From contig DWUU01000036.1 in NCBI GenBank assembly GCA_019120575.1, forward strand, positions 1-64,000: a stretch of 64,000 nucleotides of DNA, read 5' to 3'. The position numbers were made by a program, and so were the translations under genes. Under the pieces are notes generated by a model. That model saw nothing but the letters and a program-made list of their open reading frames with translations. It did no database searches and was not told the DNA's origin. Below, one piece after another: positions 44,675-51,459 of this stretch (position 1 is its first letter; each line of letters begins with the position of its first letter). The stretch is from Candidatus Mediterraneibacter quadrami (GTDB lineage Bacteria > Bacillota > Clostridia > Lachnospirales > Lachnospiraceae).

Positions 44675-45475
44675 TTAATCAACCGAAGTAAGCACGCCAC
44701 GAACCACAAACCGGTTGGCATGACCGTCTCCTGTACATGTTGACAGTGTTATGATCTGAGATCCGGCGTTCAGTTCCACATCCACCGGATACGCTGAATC
44801 CGCGCTGCATTTCCCGAGAAACTGCTCGTACTCCTCATCCGAAGCGAAATCAACTTCATAATTCTCTGAAACCGCGCTCACCTCACCCGCCGCAAACACC
44901 GTATATGTGCGGATCTTGCCATCCGGCGTATAAATATAAAAATCCGGATGTTCTCTGCAGAATTCTTCATCTTGATACAGGTTCAGTCTGGAAAACATAT
45001 CCGGACTGACATTGAGATGATGCCCGTAAATAATCGTATTTTTATCGGAGAAATCACTGTTGTTGCGCATATCCATAAAGATTGCACCCAGCTTGTTGTC
45101 ATTCTCGGAAAAAGTTTTCGTCAGATATTCTTCATTATCTGCGCTTTTCACCACCGGATAATTGATGATCGAGGGCTCGTCAAAGCGGATCCAGGCGATC
45201 GTATCCGGATTGATAGCCAGCAGTTCATCAAAATCCACCCTGAATCCGGCGCCATCCGCATCCGCCTCGACCGCCAGATCCTGGATCTCATCATATTCTT
45301 TCCCGCCGGTATAATACGGGATCAGCATCATCACGAGCTGGTACAGCGAAAATACAAACACGCAGACCGCTGCGATCAGCACGGTCGCCGATATAATATC
45401 AAACAGAACACTTTTCTGTTTTCTGGGTTTTCTCCGGGGCCGGCGTCGGACGCCGGCGCGCTTCTCTTCTTTCAT
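44675..45475 (-). CDS. srtB: Class B sortase
   Basis: 266 residues. Basic N-terminus, one membrane segment (about 27-52), then the sortase fold with catalytic His in IIYGHHLNVSPDMF, Cys in TLSTCTGDG and Arg in RFVVRGVL. It would attach a surface protein to the wall or pilus by transpeptidation. No substrate with a sorting signal is seen near it; the truncated adhesin at the left edge is 40 kb away on a separate element. AGAGGAG precedes the start. The class call rests on the TLSTC motif and size. Confidence 0.9.
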   Translation of the reverse strand: MKEEKRAGVRRRPRRKPRKQKSVLFDIISATVLIAAVCVFVFSLYQLVMMLIPYYTGGKEYDEIQDLAVEADADGAGFRVDFDELLAINPDTIAWIRFDEPSIINYPVVKSADNEEYLTKTFSENDNKLGAIFMDMRNNSDFSDKNTIIYGHHLNVSPDMFSRLNLYQDEEFCREHPDFYIYTPDGKIRTYTVFAAGEVSAVSENYEVDFASDEEYEQFLGKCSADSAYPVDVELNAGSQIITLSTCTGDGHANRFVVRGVLTSVD

Positions 45476-45504
45476 AGATATACTCCTCTTTTATCCGGCA
45501 CAAT

Positions 45505-46140
45505 TCAGAATCCAAGATTCTCATCTACCAGAATGATCTTAAACCGTTTCGGGATCCTGCTGAATCTGGTGATCATGATCTGACAGCAGATGCAGTCTTC
45601 GCTCTTACAGTCAAAACAGCTTCCGTTCTTCACGCACGGCGTATTTGATCCAAACCGCTGCGTATTGACCGGCGCCGCTTCATTCCTTGCCCTGTGCATG
45701 GCGTCCTCTTCGGTCTTGACAACCTTATTCATCCCCACGATCAGGAGCACGTTCTTCGGTCCGAATGCATAAGCGGCCACCCGGTTGGCATTTCCATCGA
45801 TATTAATAAATACGCCGTCCTCGCTCATCGCATTGACGCTGCCCAGATACCAGTCGCACTCAAACGCCTTTCGCGCGATCTGATCCCGTTCCTCCGGGGT
45901 CGGCGCCAGATCACGGTCATAAAATATATAATTCCCGTTCTTCAGTGCTTCAATAAGCCCGGATTCCCGGACGGAGGTCGATCCGCCCATATTGATCGTG
46001 CTGCCCTCATTGATCAGGCGGAGTGCCGTCTTCACAGCCTCTTCTTTTGACTCCGCATAATAGGCTTCCATATTTCTTGATTCCAGCGCTTTAACAACTC
46101 TTTCCCCAAGCGCTTTATTTCGTTTTTCTCTCGGTCCCAT
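45505..46140 (-). CDS. LUD (LutC-like) domain protein
   Basis: 211 residues. LUD domain with EEAVKTALRLINEGSTINMGG, DWYLGSVNAMSEDGVFINID and a Cys-rich C-terminal part (CVKNGSCFDCKSEDCICC) that may bind an Fe-S cluster. LutB/LutC relatives act in lactate oxidation; stand-alone copies are widespread in Clostridia and their role is unclear. Start 46140 is chosen because AAAGGAG lies 9 bases upstream. Neither lutA nor lutB is nearby. Confidence 0.87.
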   Translation of the reverse strand: MGPREKRNKALGERVVKALESRNMEAYYAESKEEAVKTALRLINEGSTINMGGSTSVRESGLIEALKNGNYIFYDRDLAPTPEERDQIARKAFECDWYLGSVNAMSEDGVFINIDGNANRVAAYAFGPKNVLLIVGMNKVVKTEEDAMHRARNEAAPVNTQRFGSNTPCVKNGSCFDCKSEDCICCQIMITRFSRIPKRFKIILVDENLGF

Positions 46141-46214
46141 CGCCTGTTCTCCTTTCACTTTAAAACACAACCATTTTTAATAGTATCACATCCCGCCTGC
46201 AAATACACCGCGTT

Positions 46215-46898
46215 TCAACAACTGTATATGTCATCCGCAGACACATAATACTCCTCTCCTGTCTCCAGACAGAGGCACCCAAGCCTTCCGCCGGCTTCTG
46301 AAAAAACCGCTCCGCAGTCCACATCGATCAGACACCCGTCCGGACTGTGCCAGATCGTGGCCGGCTCACTTCTGGTCCCCCGGATGAGAAATGTCGGAAC
46401 ATGTCCCACAACCGAAACATACCCGGGAATTCCCCGCTGCCGGTCAATCATTGACGTATCCCAGAGCAGCCGTTCTTTCCTTTTCCATATATGCAGGATC
46501 TCTTCTGTTGATGCATGTGCGAGGAGCCAGCACTCACCGCCCGTTTTCACTTTCGCATAGAGCGGCAGTTTTTTCATAAAATCCACGTATTCCGGGATCT
46601 TCTTTCGCAGCCTTTTGTCCGTGCAGAGGACCTCGTATGTATTATAGTAATACGGATACCGGTCTCTGTCAGGCGCTTCGTACCATTCTGCAAAACCGTC
46701 CTCATGGTTCCCCCGCAAAGCCGTAATATTCGGGCAGTTCATGACCAGGTCCAGAACACCTGCGGGATCCGGCCCCCGGTCGATCATATCACCCAGAATA
46801 TAGATCCTGTCCTCTGCATCCGGCCGTATCACATCCAGCATCTTTTTCAAAAGATCTGCCATGCTGTGAATATCCGACATTACATAATTCCTGCCCAT
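46215..46898 (-). CDS. Metallophosphoesterase, serine/threonine phosphatase type
   Basis: 227 residues. All calcineurin-type motifs: VMSDIHSM, ILGDMIDRGPDP, ALRGNHEDGF, LLAHAS and VVGHVPTF. It resembles bacterial PPP-family phosphatases; substrate unknown (phosphoprotein or diadenosine polyphosphate). It begins 15 bases after a 36-residue leader gene and is probably cotranscribed with it. Confidence 0.9.
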   Translation of the reverse strand: MGRNYVMSDIHSMADLLKKMLDVIRPDAEDRIYILGDMIDRGPDPAGVLDLVMNCPNITALRGNHEDGFAEWYEAPDRDRYPYYYNTYEVLCTDKRLRKKIPEYVDFMKKLPLYAKVKTGGECWLLAHASTEEILHIWKRKERLLWDTSMIDRQRGIPGYVSVVGHVPTFLIRGTRSEPATIWHSPDGCLIDVDCGAVFSEAGGRLGCLCLETGEEYYVSADDIYSC

Positions 46899-46913
46899 TC
46901 ACAATCCCTCAGA

Positions 46914-47024
46914 TCATATTCCATATTGAGACAGCAGCTTCTGCGTCAGTTCCGGATCATTCTGGATCTGTTCAAGCAGAGCATGAGTCCGCTGTTTCTT
47001 TTCTTTACGATGTCTGTTAATCAT
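46914..47024 (-). CDS. Small basic protein, 36 residues
   Basis: An ATG with GGAGG five bases upstream opens a frame for 36 residues: a basic N-terminal third (HRKEKKQR) and a helix with QIQNDPELTQKLLSQYG. The strong ribosome binding site and position just before the phosphatase gene argue that it is translated. No family recognised. It might be a small protein partner or simply a leader peptide. Confidence 0.6.
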   Translation of the reverse strand: MINRHRKEKKQRTHALLEQIQNDPELTQKLLSQYGI

Positions 47025-47232
47025 TTTTCCTCCTTCATTATATTGTTTTTCCTGAATTCCTGCAACTGCTGTCTGATATTCCTTTTATGACTGCAGATAA
47101 ATAACAGCATTTTCCAAACACATACCTCTGAAAAAGGGTGAACAAACCCACTCGAAAATAGAAAGGAATCCCTCAATTCCCCACTGCCTGCAGATGAAAT
47201 TCCGGAAACGGACTCCACAGGTAAGTAGATAC

Positions 47233-47260
47233 ATTATACAAAAAAGGTCTGATCTGGCAA
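47233..47260 (-). promoter_or_regulatory. Promoter of the small protein and phosphatase genes
   Basis: On the minus strand TTGCCA and TATAAT with 16-base spacing. A second match (TTGCAG, 17 bases, TATAAT at 47037-47065) lies so close to the small gene's ribosome binding site that its transcript would lack a usable leader. Confidence 0.6.
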
Positions 47261-47287
47261 GCAGATAATATTGACAGCAGATAATAT

Positions 47288-47318
47288 TATCCCCGGGGCG
47301 GCAGGAGGCCCGGGGATA
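47288..47318 (-). terminator. Hairpin after the MATE genes
   Basis: TATCCCCGGG and CCCGGGGATA are perfect 10-base complements. No T tract follows, but a direct repeat GCAGATAATATT (47261-47272 and 47277-47288) does. The rest of 47025-47321 holds only the promoter entered above. Confidence 0.55.
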
Positions 47319-47321
47319 TAT

Positions 47322-48695
47322 CTACATCCTGATCTCTCCAAGGCGCCCTTCGCCCCGCAGATATTTCCGGTAGATAAAGAAGAAGACCGTGCACGAGATG
47401 CATGCCGACACGCCGTCTGCAAAGGGTTCCGCATAAAAGGCGGACCGGGCGGTCCAGAAGAGCGGGATCAGGCAGGTCGCGGCAAAATAAAGGCTTTTCC
47501 GCATCAGGGAAAGGCTTAACGAAATCTTTGTCATGCCCAGCGCCGTCAGGCCGTCCACGATCACATACTGGAAGCTCAGCGGCACGATCATCAGCGTAAA
47601 GATCCGGATCCCCCACACCGCCAGGTCCGCATACGCCGGCTCATCTGTAAAGATCCGGACAAAATACCAGGGCATGATCCGTGAGATCAGGAACATAATT
47701 GCAGTAAAGCACACGCAGAGCATGAGCACCCAGAAAAATGTCTTCCGGATCCGGTCCGGCCGGTTCGCCCCGTAGTTAAAACTGATCAGCGGCTGGGATC
47801 CGCCCGTGATGCCCAGCATGGGCGATGTGATCAGCAGCATATAACTCTGCACGATGGTCGCCGCCGTGATCAACGTATCGCCGTACTCCGGCCCGCCGTA
47901 ATACTGAAGCACCGCGTTGAGCGCAATGATAATGATACTGTCCGATGCCAGGATGAGGAACGGTGAAAATCCGATCTTCACGATCCGTTTCCCCGTATCC
48001 CGGTCCGGTCTGACGATGCCGAGCGGGACCGGCATCTTCTTCCGCCGCAGGGTGCAGAGTACGAATGCGCAGGAGCACATCTGCGCCAGCACCGTAGCCA
48101 CAGCGGCGCCCGCCACGCCCATATCAAAAAGGAATATAAATACCGGGTCCAGTACGATATTGATGACCGCCCCGATCAGGGTCGTTGTCATCCCGAGAAG
48201 CGGAAAACCCTGAGCCGTGATGAAATAATTCATTCCCGTGCCAAGCAGGGCAAAAAAGGTGCCCGCTGTATAGATCGTCATGTAGGCATCCGCATAGGGA
48301 AACGTCGTTTCACTTGCCCCGAACCAGTTCAGCAGCTGATCCTTTGTGACAAGGAAAATCAGCGTGAGCGCCAGCGACACGATGACAAGATAAGAAAAGC
48401 TGTTTGCCAGAATCTTCCGGGCATTCTTCTTATCCTCCGCGCCGAGCCGCACCGAAAAAAGAACGGAACCTCCGATCCCGAACAATGTGCCAAAGGATGA
48501 CAACAACGTCACGACCGGCGCGCAGACGCCGACGCCCGCAAGGGCATCCGCCCCCGTCACCGGGATATTTCCCACATAGATCCGGTCCACGATACTGTAG
48601 AGCACGTTCACGAACTGGGCAAACATAAACGGGACAGATATTTTCAATACAAGCAGCGGAATCGAATCCCGGCCGAAATCATTTGTTTTCCTCAT
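47322..48695 (-). CDS. MATE family efflux transporter, second copy
   Basis: 457 residues with twelve predicted membrane segments. MATE features: PLLVLKISVPFMFAQFVNVL, YSIVDRIYVGNI, and the repeat-half motif LLITSPMLGITGGSQPLISF. It would export cations or drugs in exchange for Na+ or H+. It starts 1 base after the other MATE gene. Substrate unknown. Confidence 0.92.
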   Translation of the reverse strand: MRKTNDFGRDSIPLLVLKISVPFMFAQFVNVLYSIVDRIYVGNIPVTGADALAGVGVCAPVVTLLSSFGTLFGIGGSVLFSVRLGAEDKKNARKILANSFSYLVIVSLALTLIFLVTKDQLLNWFGASETTFPYADAYMTIYTAGTFFALLGTGMNYFITAQGFPLLGMTTTLIGAVINIVLDPVFIFLFDMGVAGAAVATVLAQMCSCAFVLCTLRRKKMPVPLGIVRPDRDTGKRIVKIGFSPFLILASDSIIIIALNAVLQYYGGPEYGDTLITAATIVQSYMLLITSPMLGITGGSQPLISFNYGANRPDRIRKTFFWVLMLCVCFTAIMFLISRIMPWYFVRIFTDEPAYADLAVWGIRIFTLMIVPLSFQYVIVDGLTALGMTKISLSLSLMRKSLYFAATCLIPLFWTARSAFYAEPFADGVSACISCTVFFFIYRKYLRGEGRLGEIRM

Positions 48696-48696
48696 T

Positions 48697-50043
48697 TTAC
48701 AAGTCTTCTCCCCTGTTCATCTTTCTCCACCGCCTCACCATCATCGGCACCTCAAACACAAACATGGCGATCCATCCGAAGAAGTTCGCCCATGCAAGGC
48801 AGGAAAACGCCCCGCCCATCACATGGATCATGAGCCATGCGGACAGGAAACGGGCGGTAAAATTCAGGATCGTGCTGATCAGCGTCACCTTCAGGTCCCC
48901 CATTCCCCGGAAAAATCCCTGGATCACATTGGTAGCCGCAGGCATCAGATACATGATCGAGATCAGTTTCAGATAAGAGATGCCAAGGGTGATCACTTCT
49001 TCCGATCCGTCGCTTACAAAGAGCCGCATGATCGGACGGGCCAGCACAAACACAGCCACCGAGACCGCCGTTGAATAAATGACCTGCAGCAGGATTGAAT
49101 CCAGAAATCCCCTCTTCATCCGGCTGATCTTCCCCGCGCCCCGGTTCTGCGCCATAAACGTCGTCGCCGCATGGGAAATATTTCCCTGGGGCGTCAGGGC
49201 GAAATCATCCACCCGGTTTATCGCCGTATATGCGGCGATAAACGCCACGCCCTGTACATTTACAATGGTCTGCACACAGATCTTGCCCAGCTGGATGCAC
49301 ATCTGCTGGAGCGCGCTGGTGATCCCGTATGTAAATGTCCGCCAGAGGATCGACGCGTCAAAAACCCGCCACTTCTTCCCGAGACACAGGAGAGGCACTT
49401 TCTTCTTAATATAGATGAGACAGAACAGACAGCAGAGGGCCTCGCTCAGCATGGTCGCCACCGCGCTTCCAGCCACGCCCCAACGGATCACGACCACAAA
49501 AAGAAGATCCAGCACAATATTGAGGAACGCGCTGATAATCAGGAAATACAGCGGCACCCGGCTGTCCCCCAGGGCCCGGAGCGTATTCGAGAAAAAGTTG
49601 TAAATAAACGTAAAAATCAGGCCCACGAATATGATCCGCAGATATACCGCAGCCGAATGGATGATGTCTTCCGGCACCTGCAGAAGCCCGAGGAGCGGAT
49701 AGGCAAGAACGATAAGGAGCAGGGCGACAACTGCAGAAAATACCAGCCCGCCCAGCATGGTCGTGCTGATCTGGCGCTCCAGCTGATCGTATTTCTTCGC
49801 CCCGTACTGGGTGCTCATCAGGATCCCGGCGCCCATGCACATGCCGCTTATAAAAAGAATGATCATATTCATGACCGGCCCCGCCGTCCCAACGGCCGCC
49901 AGCGCCTCATCCCCGACGAATTTCCCCACGATCACCGAATCCGCCGCATTGTATGTGAGCTGGAAAAGATTGCCCAGCACCAGCGGGATCGTAAATGTTG
50001 TGAGCTGAGGGATGATCTTCCCCTCTGTCATATCTGTTGTCAT
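48697..50043 (-). CDS. MATE family efflux transporter, first copy
   Basis: 448 residues, twelve membrane segments. GKIIPQLTTFTIPLVLGNLF and YNAADSVIVGKFVGDEALAA mark the MATE fold. It differs clearly from the adjacent copy, so this is not a recent duplication. It lies 6 bases after the YczE-like gene. Whether the two MATEs work together is unknown; MATE proteins act alone or as dimers in known cases. Confidence 0.92.
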   Translation of the reverse strand: MTTDMTEGKIIPQLTTFTIPLVLGNLFQLTYNAADSVIVGKFVGDEALAAVGTAGPVMNMIILFISGMCMGAGILMSTQYGAKKYDQLERQISTTMLGGLVFSAVVALLLIVLAYPLLGLLQVPEDIIHSAAVYLRIIFVGLIFTFIYNFFSNTLRALGDSRVPLYFLIISAFLNIVLDLLFVVVIRWGVAGSAVATMLSEALCCLFCLIYIKKKVPLLCLGKKWRVFDASILWRTFTYGITSALQQMCIQLGKICVQTIVNVQGVAFIAAYTAINRVDDFALTPQGNISHAATTFMAQNRGAGKISRMKRGFLDSILLQVIYSTAVSVAVFVLARPIMRLFVSDGSEEVITLGISYLKLISIMYLMPAATNVIQGFFRGMGDLKVTLISTILNFTARFLSAWLMIHVMGGAFSCLAWANFFGWIAMFVFEVPMMVRRWRKMNRGEDL

Positions 50044-50049
50044 CGCTTA

Positions 50050-50715
50050 TCAGTCCTCCAGTTTCCATCCTGCAAGAAATTTCCCGATCTGTTTTGCGAT
50101 CAGGCCCACTAGCAGCGCTGCCGCAACGGTCCCTTCCCGGACGCCCTGCAGCCGCCCGGTAAAGGCAAATGACAATATGCAGGCAGTCACAACAAGGGTC
50201 ACGTCAAAACCGACCTTCATATACCCGAACTTAATTTTCGGCAGCACCTGACAGATCGCCAGCACGACGCCCTCGCCGGCCAGCACAACCACGCCCGCTT
50301 TAACTTCCAGACTCACTCCCACAGCAACCAGCAGAATGCCGGCCAGACAGACGAGCCACTGCTGCCAGTATGCATCGCAGTTTATCCCCTGCACCGCCCA
50401 CACACCAAAATCTGTAAGATAGCCGAAGAACACGGCTACCGGAAGCTGCATAAGCTGGATCGGGTGATAATCTTTCCTGAGGATCAGGATCTGCAGCGCA
50501 ATAAACACACAGTGCATGACGATCGTCGACGTTCCCACTGTCAATGGAGTAAAAAGGCTGACCACATACGGCACACTGGAAATCGGGGAAGTCCCGAGAC
50601 TTGCCTTGATGGAAAACGCAACGCCAAACGCCATAATTGACAACCCGATCAGAAGCAGGAGATACCGCTTCAGGATATATACCGGTAATCTGTTCAAATT
50701 TCTCATTCCTTTCAT
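50050..50715 (-). CDS. YczE/YyaS-type membrane protein
   Basis: 222 residues with about six membrane segments and a motif, IKASLGTSPISSVPYV, typical of the YczE/YitT-like (DUF6198) family. Function unknown; a Bacillus YczE homologue has been linked to surfactin/bacillomycin production. The start is uncertain among ATGs at 50715 and 50706 and a TTG at 50697 that has the best distance from AAAGGA. First gene of a run with the two MATEs. Confidence 0.82.
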   Translation of the reverse strand: MKGMRNLNRLPVYILKRYLLLLIGLSIMAFGVAFSIKASLGTSPISSVPYVVSLFTPLTVGTSTIVMHCVFIALQILILRKDYHPIQLMQLPVAVFFGYLTDFGVWAVQGINCDAYWQQWLVCLAGILLVAVGVSLEVKAGVVVLAGEGVVLAICQVLPKIKFGYMKVGFDVTLVVTACILSFAFTGRLQGVREGTVAAALLVGLIAKQIGKFLAGWKLED

Positions 50716-50729
50716 TTGCAAACAGTCCT

Positions 50730-50738
50730 ATTATAGCA
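50730..50738 (-). promoter_or_regulatory. Extended -10 promoter of the YczE-MATE run
   Basis: On the minus strand TGCTATAAT; the -35 region is poor. Confidence 0.5.
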
Positions 50739-50753
50739 CCGTTGCGGCCGGAT

Positions 50754-50826
50754 AGGGAAATTAAATTTCCCTGTTCGTTGCCCGGCAAATTGCCGCTCAT
50801 GCAAGCATGGCGTCCGCTTGCCGGGC
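50754..50826. repeat. Compound palindromes between hsp20 and the YczE-like gene
   Basis: AGGGAAATT/AATTTCCCT around a single A (50754-50772), then GCCCGGCAA (50780-50788) with TTGCCGGGC (50818-50826), which encloses CATGC-AA-GCATG (50798-50809). Origin unclear: a degraded repeat element or operator cluster. Confidence 0.6.
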
Positions 50827-50835
50827 TTATCGCAC

Positions 50836-50869
50836 AAAAAAAAGCCCGGTGCTTTCGCACCGGACTCTT
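50836..50869 (-). terminator. Terminator of hsp20
   Basis: On the minus strand GTCCGGTGC, loop GAAA, GCACCGGGC and eight T. Confidence 0.9.
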
Positions 50870-50882
50870 CGTCCTTCATCCA

Positions 50883-51326
50883 TCATCCTTCGATGGCGAT
50901 GGATTTCTTCGTCTCTACAGCCTGAGCCTCTTTCTTCGGGATGCTCAGTTTCAGGATGCCGTCTTCAAATTTTGCTTTGATGTCTTCCTGCGTCACATCC
51001 TCGCCTACATAGAAGCTTCTCTGCATTGTGCCCGCATAACGCTCGCGGCGGATATATTTGCCTTTCTTATCCTGCTCGTCATTGTTTGCGCTCTTGGTAG
51101 CGGAGATGGTCAGGTAGCCGTTCTCCAGTTCAGCCCTGATCTCATCTTTCTTATATCCCGGCAGGTCGATGTCCAGCTCATAGCCGGCGTCATGCTCGCG
51201 GATATCCGTTTTCATCAGATTTTTCGTGGCCTTTGTATTTCCTCTTCCCCAGAAATCCCTGTCAAACGGGAAATCCATCCAGTCGTCATCAAATAAGTTT
51301 TCTCCAAAAATGCTAGGTACTAACAT
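50883..51326 (-). CDS. Small heat-shock protein, Hsp20 family
   Basis: 147 residues. Alpha-crystallin domain from about 37 to 137: YELDIDLPGYKKDEIRAEL, ENGYLTISATK, the GILKLSIPK motif and a hydrophobic-basic tail. It is an ATP-independent chaperone that holds unfolding proteins. Expression control by HrcA is strongly suggested by a CIRCE operator over its promoter. AAAGGAG precedes the start, and a strong terminator follows, so it is a single-gene unit. Confidence 0.94.
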   Translation of the reverse strand: MLVPSIFGENLFDDDWMDFPFDRDFWGRGNTKATKNLMKTDIREHDAGYELDIDLPGYKKDEIRAELENGYLTISATKSANNDEQDKKGKYIRRERYAGTMQRSFYVGEDVTQEDIKAKFEDGILKLSIPKKEAQAVETKKSIAIEG

Positions 51327-51392
51327 AAGTCATATCTCCTTTCAAAATCAGAACCCCGGAACTTTTTGTTCCTCTTTTCTTGTTCTAGTTGT

Positions 51393-51421
51393 ACTATAGC
51401 ACCTGTTATTAGCACTGTCAA
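51393..51421 (-). promoter_or_regulatory. Promoter of hsp20
   Basis: On the minus strand TTGACA, 17 bases, TGCTATAGT-type extended -10. The -35 lies inside the CIRCE operator. Confidence 0.85.
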
Positions 51422-51435
51422 GTGTCGAGTGCTAA
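51409..51435. promoter_or_regulatory. CIRCE operator (HrcA site) of hsp20
   Basis: TTAGCACTG, nine bases, GAGTGCTAA: 17 of 18 arm positions match the CIRCE consensus. The one changed base, at 51417, is part of the -35 hexamer of the hsp20 promoter. Confidence 0.92.
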
Positions 51436-51459
51436 TTTTTTTATATTTTTGATGTAACT

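Noticed and set aside
47021..47218. 65-codon minus-strand frame before the small phosphatase-linked gene
   Set aside because: It starts at GTG without a ribosome binding site and crosses the promoter region and start of the better-supported 36-residue gene.
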